A DNA stretch of 64,000 nucleotides, taken from positions 25,831,418 to 25,895,417 of the forward strand of contig NC_090130.1 in assembly GCF_040581485.1 (NCBI RefSeq), read 5' to 3'. Both the position numbers and the translations under genes were made by a program. Each line of letters opens with the position of its first letter. Position 1 is the first letter of the stretch. Below are positions 38,667 through 50,927 of this stretch, piece after piece. The notes beneath the pieces are model-generated. The model was not told the DNA's origin. It was given only the letters and a program-made list of their open reading frames with translations, and ran no database searches. Source of the DNA: Linepithema humile (lineage: Eukaryota; Arthropoda; Insecta; Hymenoptera; Formicidae).

Positions 38667-40295
38667 ATGGCACATGTGGAATGCAAGAGATACGTCACGT
38701 GTCCTATGTGCAAAGGTGCAGGTGGGAAACATTACTTGGATACAAAATCTTTAACGTGTTTTTATTTGTTTTGGAATAAAAATATCTTGACAGGCAAGTC
38801 TGCTACATGCGCGGCGATAGGACCGGCTGCCTTATCTTCGCAACATGAGAATGCAAAACCAGCGCGAGTTACGAGAACGCGAAATTGCGAAACAGCATAT
38901 TCGGGGGCTTCGGGAGATCCGCGTTTTCTTACATTATCTGATGGGTATCAGACACTCAATTATATTCTTTACACAATTTATTACCTAACTAAACTTGAAT
39001 GCAAAATATGTTCAAAATATATTATAAAAGCTCTACTTGTTTAAATTACATAAATTACATTACATAATATTTATATTTAAATATGTCTTGCTTCACAATA
39101 ATTCCTTGTAGCAAATATCCAAAGGAAGTTAATCCTGTGACCACTTACGGAGACTATGCAGCTATGCTGGAAGACGATTATGAAGGAACACCGGAGGAAT
39201 TTATGAATCCACAGAAAGTGCTAAAACTCGCCCTGCAAAGTTTAAAGCAGGATCAATGGCAGAGCACTATACCAGGTTTAATAAAACTCATGCATATTTC
39301 AAGGATTCAACCGGAATTGCTGGACTCCAGTATGCCTCGCATATATCGAACCTTGTGCAGGTCATTTTTCAAGACTTCTTGCTATATATTTATTTGTTCT
39401 ATTTATTATTGTTGCAATGAGACGCATTATTATATTACAGTTTATTGAGAAATACAAGACCGCATGTCGTTAGAACCGTCTGCCAAATAGCATTGGAATT
39501 ATATAAAACGGTCCAGTGCACGCAAAGGCCTGAGTTTGACGAACTTACCTCTACGTTACTTTTAAAAAGTACACATACCAACAAGGGAATTCGAAATGAC
39601 GCTCAACGTGCTTTAGATTCCATGGTGACACACTTGCCTCCTGCAACTTGTATTCGTATATTGGCCAGCGAACATGGTGCTAGGTAAATGAATATGTGTA
39701 CCTTGTCTTTAACATATGCTCGCTTAAACTTATATTCAATAACTTATTTGTTATATACTTATTATGTATTATTGACTAGTCATGCTTAGATAGTAGAGTT
39801 CTTAATATTGATTCTTTATGTTTTATTTCACAGTCACAAAAATCCATTGATAAGAGCAACTGTAAGTCGGTTGCTTTATAACATTATTAATATCATTGGA
39901 GTGGAATATTTATTGTCAAACCCAAATTTCAAAGATACTCGTCGAAAAATATTCACGATGTGTGCAAAATTTCTTCTCGATGGTAATAATGAGACAAGGT
40001 ATTTTTTTTTATCAATATACATCTACATTTAATCCTAATCTATGTGTTGTTCTATTAGATGTAAAAAAAGTTTCTTGTAATTACATACGCTTTTTTTAAA
40101 TGTAGAAGTACAATGTAACATGAATTTTAATATGTTAATTGTCTTTGCAGAAATGATGCGAAAAAGACATTGAAAACAATGATGGCTCATCAGGACTTTG
40201 ATACCTTATTTTATCAGGACATAGACTGGAAGATTATTAGCAACATAGAAAAGCAATTAATTTCTTTAAAATACAATCAGATTCATAGTGTATAA
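38667..40295 (+). CDS. Single-TOG-domain protein, crescerin/TOGARAM-like
   Basis: TOGARAM/crescerin proteins bind tubulin through TOG arrays and regulate ciliary microtubules. Likely exons: 38667-38721 (or ending 38715), 38794-38944, 39112-39360, 39441-39683, 39834-39998 and 40151-40295, about 335 residues. Exons 3-6 encode one HEAT-repeat TOG domain resembling the C-terminal TOGs of TOGARAM1. Telling segments are LKLALQSLKQDQWQSTIPGL, the IRNDAQRALDSMV helix, SHKNPLIRATVSRLL, and ETRNDAKKTLKTMM before the final helix DFDTLFYQDI. The protein is far shorter than full TOGARAM1, which has four TOGs. The first two exons (basic and cysteine-containing) are less certain: they join in frame but carry no known domain. 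It may be a genuine one-TOG insect form or the 3' end of a longer gene. Confidence 0.8.
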
Positions 40296-40944
40296 TATTG
40301 CTTGCTAATTTATGTATCAATAATGTAATGGCACTATATATTGTCTATTTGTGTAATAAATGATTAATCATTGTCCATTCTGGATAATAAATTATGTTGT
40401 TAACTATAACACTAAATTTACACGGAAATTAAACTTTTGAATAGCAAAAAACGTTCTAAAAAAAACAAAAAAAATTTCCAAAAAAATGTTTTACGTATGC
40501 ATTGATGATAAGTATACCGACTGCACTAATAAGAAAGGAGACAGAAATAGTACATCTGTTTTTTTCTAGTATCCGAAGGGTCCGAAGCTAGTCGAAGCGC
40601 GGAGCTTACATGTATATGGTTTGCGCATGTGCGGTATTCCCTCCTTTGTGCTACCTTCTCTCTGGTGCTACTTGCTGCTGCGTCTCAAATCTGGCGTCAC
40701 TGCCTCCTGTGTTTATATTTGATCAAAAGTGATCAAAAGGTTATGTTTTGAATATGGCGTTCGTTGTTACTTGAAAACTAAGACCCTTCGACGACGCGAT
40801 ATCGAAAGATTCGCCGCGTTTCATAAACGTTTGTGAATTATTGGTGGGATCTAAAATGCGGTCGGATTATTGCCGACGTCGCGTATTGTCGACGTCGCGA
40901 TTCCGATAAACGTTACCCGAACTTAAAAGAAATAACGCAACGCA
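40296..40944 (+). other. TOG gene 3' end and GXYLT promoter
   Basis: Poly(A) signals AATAAA near 40354 and 40386 close the TOG gene. From about 40560 the sequence becomes richer in G+C, with CpG near 40790-40900, consistent with the 5'UTR and promoter of the downstream glycosyltransferase. No coding exon is recognised. Confidence 0.5.
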
Positions 40945-42111
40945 ATGAGATCTGTATACAAGTTGTTCTTGCTGTGCCTTATCCTCGCCGCGTTGATAAT
41001 ATTGCTCAATGTGACGACCAACTTCTCCAGCAATGATCAGACCGCCGGGAGGGAGCGTCTGATGCTCCAAAAGAAGGCTTTAGCTGCATCGGCAACGAAT
41101 GAAGTGACGATATGCGTGGTGGTATGCGGGGACAGGCTGCACGAGGCCCTGACTATGCTAAAGTCAGCGCTGGTCTTCACCAACAAGCCGCTGCAGTTCA
41201 TCATACTAGCAGAACATCAGCTGATACCAGCCTTCAATGAGAAATTGTCAGAATGGAAACTTATATCTAATAAAACCTTTGACTTCCTAGTACGGCCCAT
41301 TACCTTCCCCGACGGCAGCGATGTGGCCATGTGGAAAAAGCTATTCAAGCCCTGTGCAGCTCAGCGACTGTTCTTACCAGTAAGCAGTAGTGGAACCAGC
41401 TAGTAATATTCCTTTTGTAATACAGTTAGATTTATAGGATTTATTGTATTTCAGACTGTGTTGAACGACACCGACGCAGTACTCTATGTGGACACAGATA
41501 CCCTGTTCCTGGCACCACCAGAGAGAATTTGGGATGAGTTCAAAAAAATGAATGCCAGCCAGTTGGCAGCTCTCAGCCCAGAGCACGAGGATCCAAATAC
41601 CGGTTGGTACAACAGATTCGCCAAGCATCCGTATTACGGCAAGTTGGGTGTCAATTCAGGAGTGATGTTAATGAATCTGACGAGAATGCGAGAGTTTCGA
41701 TGGACCGACCATGTGATTCCCATTCACAAGGAGTACAAGCTGAAGATCACCTGGGGTGATCAGGACATCATCAACATAATATTCCATTATCATCCAGAAA
41801 AGCTGTACGTTTACTCCTGCCGATACAACTATCGACCGGATCATTGCATGTACATGTCGGTGTGCGCGGAGGCGGAAAGGGATGGTGCTCTGGTGCTGCA
41901 TGGTTCTCGCGGCACGTTCCATTCGCAGAAGCAGCCGCCTTTCAGAGCTATATACAGAGCTATGCAAGAGTATCAGCTGAACACGGATCCGTACGAAGAG
42001 CTGCTCGTGCCGATGAGGAATTACTTGGTGATGGAGGACAAATCAAACTGCGGCCGAGTCCCAAAGGTGTTCATCATCCAGCCGGAGCTGCACTTGGCTC
42101 ATAACTTTTAA
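40945..42111 (+). CDS. Glucoside xylosyltransferase (GXYLT / shams family)
   Basis: GXYLT adds the first xylose to O-linked glucose on EGF repeats, notably of Notch, in the ER/Golgi lumen; the fly counterpart is shams. Two exons: 40945-41379 and 41455-42111, giving 363 residues. A type II signal anchor lies at residues 5-25 (KLFLLCLILAALIILLNV). The GT8 fold follows: ICVVVCGDR begins the first strand. The metal-binding DXD is D158-T-D160 in LYVDTDTLF. GVNSGVMLMNL and WGDQDIINIIF are typical of the family, and LVLHGSRGTFH carries the C-terminal metal ligand histidine. Length is near family norms, and nothing is truncated. AATAAA is at 42241. GXYLT1 and GXYLT2 split only in vertebrates, so the single insect copy is not assigned to either. 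Confidence 0.93.
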
Positions 42112-45100
42112 GACTTGCTCGGTCATACCGAAAATCATATGCACTCACGTGAGCTTTTTGATTTGATATTTGAAATCTTTACACTTGTTTTGATAATTCA
42201 TATCGATGTTGTATATATATTAAAGATATATGTCGAAGCAATAAACAGTAGAATATATATATATATATAAACTCTTGTGCGTATTCGCGAGGCCACCTTT
42301 TGGCCGTAATATAATACTATTCATGTCTTCTATCCAGAATGTTGAAAAGATTTTAGATCCTAAAATACTTAACTATACGAATACTTATATATACATATAT
42401 ACATGTCTTAACACGTTGTGAAGTGGTGTGTTCAATTACGCAGGAAGAAAAGATTATTCGAAGGCTCATTATATTGAAATATTCTGCTTCACTCTCGATG
42501 AGGATCTTCACGAAACTATGCATTGATATTATATAATACATAAGAAAGAAACAGCGGTGAATTAAATTTAGTCAATTAACGTATCCGGTTACTTATGTTG
42601 CCGCGTTAATTTATGCGGCCCGTCCACAATGTGTTAAGTCAGAGAATCTAGATTCGAGACTCATAAGCGCAGTTCTTTGCGATTTAGAAGGTATAACGTG
42701 TTGAAAGAATTCCAGACCATATTCTACATAGAGACTGAACTTTTTCTATGGTGCATTTGAGTTTTTTTGTTGACAAGTGCGCTATGTTGTTACTGTTTGT
42801 ATGACGAGCGATGCGGCGAATATGTTGTTATACATTTTTATCTGATTCGACAATACTCGGCTCTAAGCCTAGCAAAGAAAAATGATGATTCTGAGCTTAT
42901 CTTTTCAAGTATCTCAATAGAGTATTTCAATCAAATAAAAAAAAAAAACATATTTCTGAAAAGGGAAAAAATGAGACTCGTTAGGAATATTGATTTTACT
43001 GCTACTGTTATTTATACAAGTCTTGCATATCCAACTTGTCTTCATAGAAGATAAGCTCTAATCGCAATGCAAACATGCGGGATTATTTTGAAAACGATAT
43101 ACGTAATGAGATGTACATTGTTTGATGAGACAACGGCAAGTATGAATCGTAATACTGTAATATAATGAATTAAATATCAGGAAAAGTGTTCGAAATTTTA
43201 CACACGGTCTTCTTACGATTTTGTACAATTCGTACGATACGCATTTTTGTATCGTTTGATTGTTCAACAATTCGATTTGTGATACTTTTCTTATCGATAT
43301 ATTGTACAACAAAACCTGAATAAAGATCTGTCTAAATAATATAAAAGTTAACATATCTTAATACCTATTTAATCAACCATTAAATTTAATTAGATCTAAT
43401 TAATCAATCTGTTCGACGAGAAATGTCCTGTTTTATGTACATCATAACATAATTTTTATTTTTATTCCACATTTCTCGCTATTAGAAGAAAAAAACCCCG
43501 CACTAATTTAAATAAAAAAAAAAAGTTGTACGAGATATATTCGTTAGAAAGTTCGAGACACACTCTTATTTTAGTTGAGTTGGTCATTAAAGTATAAAAT
43601 ATAATATTTTAGAAAATATATGAAATTATTTTGAATATTGCAGGGGAAACAATCCAATCGCGTGCAGGTTCGTGGCTTGTTAGCGTAGCGATGAACAAGG
43701 CAGGGGAACACGTTCGAGGGGGTCAGGCGCGAGAAGGGGCCTTGTGCGATCAGTCCTCTCGCTGCTGCTTTCCGGTTGCGGTGGCATGCGAACTCGTGAA
43801 ATCGGCCTCGCGCGATTTTCTCCCGCTACAATGGTTCTTTGTGTCTAAAGGAAGTCTCGTTGGCGTTGAACAAATTAAAAGGAGCGTTGCGATATAGTCA
43901 AACCGAGTGAGGTTAGCCGGTTTCTCATTTATTCTTCCGGCTGTCGTAGATCCAGCTCTATAAATATGTGAACAAGGAGTGCTCGAAGGTATCAAGCAAT
44001 GCAATGTATTTAAATTGCCTGATAAATTTGAGGAAGGACTTTACTCGAGAAACGTCGAAGATTATAGTTAATTAATGTTTTTGAACAAATAACAGATTAA
44101 TTGATTATAACAGCTTATGATTGAAGAGTAACGTGCATATTTTAAGTGAACTTTTAGAAGAACAATAGCAACCGAATGCATTTATACAGTAATATTGCTA
44201 TTAAATATTCTTTGTATTTACTGAAAAAATAAAAATTCTGGAGTAATGTCCTTTCTAAAATAATGGAGCCAATTAAAAGTGATGAGGGGTTTGTGAGTGA
44301 GCCGCTTGGAGTTGAGTGCACTGTTAAGCGGCGATTAAACACCGTCTTCTGAATTCTAAATGTAAAATCCAACGTCAAAATGGAATATAAAAACGAGATT
44401 GCTATATTTACAGCGTTAATTAAGAGCGCACAATGAGACTCCCACAAAAAAGGAAGTCGAGAAGAGAATATCCAGTTATTTATTACATATTTCCACGATT
44501 AATGAATTAATATCCAACGATTTAACTAAATGTGGAGCAGGAAGACATTCACTTTAACGTATTCTATTTGCAGGCGTGTGTGTAAATTTATTATTTAATG
44601 TTTAATACGAGAGTAATTTAAATGTCGGGTCGAAAAAAATCTTCAAAATATAATATTAGTAATAATATTTCAAAAAATTATATCTCAATATTAATTACAT
44701 TACATTATATTATAATAATATAATTATTCTTAGTGTATTTTTTATTTCTTTTTCTTTTTTTCAGAAAGTAATAAAGATTTTCTATATCTAATGGCTACAA
44801 AAATATTCTACGCGACTTTCATGCAAAGAAACGCGACCATTCCCGGATTAAAAAACATGTCTTTTTGTTTACATAATTAATTATTCCGCCGTTGTATGCT
44901 TAAAAATAATATAATTATTATAATATAACATAATATGTAATTAATAATTAACAGAAATATTAATATTTCTATAGTCTTTTTCTGCCAAAATATTCAAGCT
45001 AGAAACTGTGACACAAAGCGTAGTTGACCGATTTCTTTATTTATTAATATTAATTCGCAGAATATATACAAGACGAATGAACGTGATTTTCGGTCTAGAG

Positions 45101-47983
45101 CTGCTCCTGATCCACAGTGATGATCAGGCACAGGTAGCTCGCACGAATCGGTGATAAGCATCGAGCGAGCGAAGCGAGGCGCGATAAGGCGCGCGATAAC
45201 GGGCAGACGAATAGGAAGGAAGGAGTATTTGCGGCTCTCGATGTCAGAGGCTGTCAGTTTTCGCGATGAACGCGTTGTGGCTGATTACATTCCGCGTCCG
45301 CCGTGTCACCGAACAAACGGTTTTTCTTTCTATCTCGCGTTCGTGAGAATCCACACGGATACGGATACGACACGGACAGGTGCGCGCCGATCTCGCGGCG
45401 GGAAGAGGTGAGAGAGGGTCGATCTTCTCTCGTTCCGGCCGGGCGTTGCGTGCGTTATTTGTTACCCGCCAGCGCGTACTCGCTCGTAACGATTACGGTA
45501 TCGACATGTAACTGCTGTACAATCGGGTGCTGCAATGGCGCTCGCTGCATTTATAATATAACACATTCAATGATCGTATTTCGCTGCAATAATTAGTCGC
45601 GTGGGATTTTCTTAGACTCCAGGAGAATCACTGTAATAATAAGACACTTCGCGCTTTTATTCTCTCGTTTTCTCAGCGTACATTTTCTATTTCTTTTCAG
45701 AAAATAATAAAGATTTCTATAATGACTACAAAAATATTCCACGCGACCATTCCCGGATTAAAAAGCATATCTTTTTTGTTTATGTAATTAATTATTCAAC
45801 CGCGTTATGCATAAAAAGGATCGAAGCGTTGCGTGTTATGAAATATTCCTGCAAATGCGGACGCAGCGAACATTATTTTGAATATTTTGAAGAGTGCCAA
45901 TTTCAATCGCGATACGTCATGCGATCTAAATCTAGATTATCAAACGATCGACCGTAATTGGAGTTAATTGGAACGGCAAAATATTGCGCACCGTTGGCAA
46001 TTTACTTTGTAGCGAAATAGCAGAATAGCTCTTACGAAATTCGCGACAGCTTAGTCAGGAATATTGCGACGCGCGACGCCAACGACCTATAAATTGTGTC
46101 CACCTGCGCCGTTCATTCGCCTGCGCAACTAAATCCTGTATAGCGCACTCGTTATCGCGTGATATCGTTTCGCTGTATCAACAAATTTCTGACGCTCCAT
46201 ATTCACCGTGTGATCATACTGGCTTAAATCTCCGATTTACTTTCTATTATTTATAGAAAAGACAGACAATCTGGATAATAAATACGATTGAATCATATTA
46301 GATTTGACGCGAATAATAAAATTGTAGACGATTTTACATATTTTTCACGGCTGTGTTTTTTTCGATATTGCATAACGCTGATCGGTACAAGAGCAATTTT
46401 TTCTACAATCGCGTGATGCCGGATATCATTACGTGCGTTTTACATAGTTCGAATGAAATGCTTGCAAAATATATTCTGTATTATGCCGCCGATAAAATAA
46501 AACAACAAAGGATTGTAAATGCGGATTTATGCGGATTACGAGTTTCAAGAATTATGCGATATGACAAACGTTGAAATTGATTGAACTATTGCTTCGCATT
46601 GTAGAATTCCGCGATTTAGATATCAGATTTGCGATTGCAATTTATTGAGCGATTAAGGCTTAAAATGCCGCACGGCACGTATTCGATGGATATTCTTAGA
46701 CAATCCATCAAATGACCAAATCGTTACGTCAACTTTTTGATTACTGCGAATATTAATTCATCATTATATTTTACAAAAATTTGCGTAATTTATCATCATT
46801 AAATATAACTGCGTTAAAAGTTAAAAAGTTGTGATAATTATCAAATGTATTTAATAAAAATTGGTTTAAATCATTATTAATTTATTTAATTGAAAAATTG
46901 CAGAGAAGATATTAGTTCGTGAAATCTTCAACAAAAACGAAAAGTTGCTGCGAAACAAAAAGCACTGCGGAAAAAGTGGAACGCATGTAAGATAACTGAC
47001 ATTATACTTTGTCTAAAGAGGATGATTCAAACGAATAAGCACCACATAAAAGCAGCTCGACGTAATTTACGATCCTCACGATGCGCGCAAACAAGACGTC
47101 GGGCGAGGAAGTTGCTTCGTCTAAAAAGACGTTACGTAAACCGTTTACATTCGAAGCTCGCGGTTTCGCGAGAAAGAGAATGAGACGTTGCATCTGAGAA
47201 ATTGATAGGCACGTCTCTTGATACGTGTCATTTCGACACATTCGCACGCGTTCTTCCAAGACGCAGTGATTTCATAAAGCTGGAAAATAGTATAATAGAC
47301 ATTCTTCACATATTCTTGGTTACCGCTAAAGTTTTATTCACGACGTAACATGTGGCTGATAAGTACTTTTATCTCGTTGCACGGGCCGGCAAATTGCGAG
47401 ATCGCAATTACCGTGCGTCTCTTGCCGTGGTTCTCATTTCTTTTATCTAGCGCTATCGAATGTATTGTATTTTTTTATTTTTTTATCTTAAATGCTTCTT
47501 GTTCTTTGCATTTCAAAAACTCAATATTTTCGCGATTTTTTTATTAATTAATTAAGATAAACTTGTGAACTTAGTAATTTATGTAAATATGTTGAATATT
47601 TTATAAAAATTTGCACAAGTTTTTAATTTTGATTAACGTAATTGCTATGCTAACATTTTAAAATCATCAGTATCACCGTTTGAAGTAATGTCTATTAACG
47701 CAAACAATTTTAATATGAATTCTGTAGAAAACATTTCGTAAATATTGAAACAACAGACTTTATGTAATCTTTTAAAAATATGTTAACAATTACAAATCAC
47801 TTTTGAATGTCAATTTTATCTCGAGATAAGAATGTGAAGAATTAAAAAGATGATAACGCGTTCTTTCATTATCATTTTATCAGTTTCGATAATAAAATTT
47901 TCTGATGAAGAATGAAGAATTTGTCACATTGTTGCGGAGATTATAGCATATAATCTATCTTTCATTTGTATGCAGAATCGAGA
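42112..47983. other. 5.9 kb spacer with CpG-rich islands upstream of GIPC
   Basis: No recognised protein. After the GXYLT 3'UTR the DNA is AT-rich, with two CpG-rich islands: about 43625-43900 and about 45100-45600. The second ends a possible exon with a donor-like GAAGAG|GTGAGAG near 45408 and is a candidate promoter and first non-coding exon for GIPC, whose first coding exon begins after an acceptor (TGTATGCAG, ending 47975). A diverged direct repeat pair lies at about 44741-44906 and 45683-45816. Confidence 0.45.
44741..45816. repeat. Diverged direct repeat pair (about 44741-44906 and 45683-45816)
   Basis: Both copies share a series of blocks in order: CAGAAAGTAATAAAGAT or a close variant, ACTACAAAAATATTC, CGCGACCATTCCCGG, ATTAAAAA-CAT, then TAATTAATTATTC and TATGC. 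The left copy has an extra ~21 bp (a duplicated CGCGAC with filler) just before the CCATTCCCGG block. The copies lie about 940 bp apart in the same orientation, which suggests two insertions of one repeat family or a local duplication. Confidence 0.75.
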
Positions 47984-50927
47984 ATGCCGCTGTTCAAAGC
48001 GCGGGCGACGCCGAGATCGCCAATAACGGAGAAAGCTGCGAACGGCGGCGTGCAGCATCGCAACCATCATCAGCCTGGCAGTGACAATAATCATGACGGC
48101 GGTGCGAATACTAACGGTACCGGCAGCCGGTCGGGCAATAGCGTTCCTCTTCAACACGAACAGAAGAGACTGTCACCTTTGAAGCCGCCGCCGCTGGTCT
48201 TCCACTGTCAGCTGGCCCACGGCAGTCCTACGGGACTGATATCAGACTTCAGCAATGTTCGCGAGCTCTACCAGAAGATCGCCGAATGCTACGACTTGCC
48301 AGCTGAAGAGGTGAAAATGAACACTTAACGAAAAATAATTTTGAGCTTAAAACAACGTCGTTCTTGTTAGGCCGAGAATTTGTTATCCGATTCTTGTAGA
48401 TCTCATCAGGAAGGCGCTTCGGTTTTCTTCAGAAGAAAATTTCAATACTTCGAAATGTCTTGAAATGTACCTATAGAAAATTTCTGTAGAGATATTGATG
48501 AAAAAAGGGCTTAGAAATTGGCGCGACAAAGCTGTCAGAGTTTACAGTAAAAAAAATGTGATGTTTGGTATTGATTGAAGTAGAGTTGTTTTTAATTTAC
48601 GGGTGCATACGTAAAAGCGCACGTGCGAACGTAATTCGGTATTTCCAGCATTGAACACCCTACAGTCGTAGGGAGACAAGAGACCGGACGCAGGAAACGC
48701 CGGTCACGGGCCGTGGCTTCTCGTCGACCTGGCAGATATATCTCGGTGAAAGAAAGAGAGAGAACTGTCGTGTAATTCGTTGTGTAAACGCGGTCGTCAC
48801 GTTGTAACCAGGTCGCTCGTCGAATCGTTATGGGTCGTTTGAAGCGCGGGGGTCGAGCTTCTCCGTCGCGATTTCTCACTGTCAATCAACTAAATAAAAC
48901 CGTTGCCCGATGACAGCGTTGCACTTTATCCTAACAACGGTTAAAGAAAAGTAAAGAAATGAATGAGGATATAATTTATATAAAATGTTTGTCAAAAATT
49001 GAAATATAATAGACTTAAAATTACACAAATTTTTTAAAATAAAATTGTATTGTTCGAGAGATGAAATTTTAATAAAAGAAAATTTAATATAAAAATAAAC
49101 CTGAGATCAAATTTGAATAAAAGTAATTAAGAATTGAGAATGAATTAATGTTACCACGTGTAATGCTTAATATTGAAAATAAAGTAAAAATTTAATGTTT
49201 CAGATTCTTTTTTGCACACTTAATACGCACAAAGTGGAGATGACGGAGTTACTAGGTGGACAAATCGGCGTGGGAGATTTTATATTTGCACACAAAAAAG
49301 GTTGCTATTTATTTTCTATAAATTACATACCTTAAGTATATACGAAATGGGTCAAGGAAAACTTTTTTCCCGTTTAACTTTGTAATTAATTAATTTGTGC
49401 AATTACAAAATGAATGGAATAAAAACTTTTTCTTGACTGACTCCGTATAATCATTTTAATTCTAACGGTACTTACATTTGTTGCGAATGTATGTAATGCT
49501 TTTTTTTTTTTAATATAGGCCGGCCGAAAGAAATCGAGCTGGTGAAGACAGACGACGCACTGGGCTTGACGATCACCGATAACGGCGCCGGTTACGCTTT
49601 CATAAAGCGCATAAAGGAGGGTTCCGTGATCGATAGGATAAAAGTAATCGAGGTGGGCGATCACATCGAAAAGATTGATTCGACCAGCCTCGTCGGCAGA
49701 CGTCATTTCGAAGTGGCGAAGATGCTGAAGGATATACCGAAGAACTCGACGTTCACGTTGAGGCTGGTGGAGCCGCAGAAGAACGGTTTCGGCAGCATCG
49801 GGCCGCGCAGTGATCTCAGAAAAGGGAAGAAAACCGGCTATGGTTCCGGCAAAGAGACTCTGAGATTCAAAGCCGACGGTAGTGCGCGAATAGAACAAGT
49901 ACGTGGCATAAAAATAAAGCTTGTAAAATTATTTAGAAAATATTGCGCTTAAGTAAAGTGGAAACAGATAAATGACAAATTTTGAAAGTAAATAAATAAT
50001 ATTATCAAGAGTAATTTTTGGATAAAATATTGATTTTCAAAAGTATGAACATTAAAGGGAAAGAATTTTCTATCGTGAAATATTTGAACGGTCAAAATTT
50101 ACTCGAGTGTATATATATATTTTTCTTCTTTTTGAATAATTGCGAGAATCGGACGATATTTTAAATAAATATTTATTCTCAGGTTGACGATGCCGCTGCG
50201 ATAGGTGTGGAAAAAATCAATAGCATCTTGGAGAGCTTTATGGGTATCTCCGATACGGAATTAGGTACGTTTTATTTGAATGTGTAATGTAGAAAGAATT
50301 TTTGGTAAATAATCGTTTTAATTATATTTTTAACGGACGCAATATTGACGATCTTGATCTTGATATTTATTGTAAAGATGAAAATGCTGAATAACGTTTG
50401 CTTGGTTTTAATTGGTAATGTCATATAGTTCTTAAGATATGTTTTTATGTAAATGTTAAAATTTTAGTTATTATTATTTACATTTATAATTTAGAAAGAT
50501 TTAAGTAACAAGTCGCTTAAAATCAAGTCTTGTACGGGATTTTAATCTTTGTAGAATCTTACGATACTCCATACATATTAATAAGACTATAGAAAAAATA
50601 ATTGAAATAAAGAAGATAAAATTTTTGATATATATTTATATAAATATATCTCAAACTCATCAAAATTATATGAAATTATTCAGCATTGTTATCTCTACAA
50701 GATGTATTTTGTATTGTATTTTTTATATCGCAGAAGATTGATTGTTCATTACATTTGATTTATATTTAGCCACACAAATCTGGGAGCTCGCCGAGGGCAA
50801 GTGCAACAGTATAGATTTTGCCGAAGCAATAGACAATTCCGACTTGGAGGACTTCGGCTTCACCGATGAGTTTGTGATCGAGTTGTGGGGCGCCGTGACA
50901 GATGCGAGAGCAGGTCGGCATCGATGA
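47984..50927 (+). CDS. kermit: GIPC PDZ-domain adaptor (kermit)
   Basis: GIPC adaptors bind receptor C-termini through a PDZ domain and link them to myosin VI on endosomes; the fly gene is kermit. Five coding exons: 47984-48310, 49204-49300, 49519-49898, 50183-50264 and 50770-50927, giving 347 residues (human GIPC1 is 333). A low-complexity Asn/Gly-rich N-terminus is followed by the GH1 region (LVFHCQLAHGSPTG, about 76-140). The PDZ domain lies at about 147-225 with carboxylate loop ALGLTI and AGYAFIKRIKEGSV. The GH2 region (about 260-347) binds myosin VI and includes DSDLEDFGF-like sequence (NSDLEDFGFTDEFV). The start is the first ATG of the exon after the acceptor at 47975. An upstream non-coding exon is likely, possibly the CpG island near 45.1-45.4 kb. 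Confidence 0.95.
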
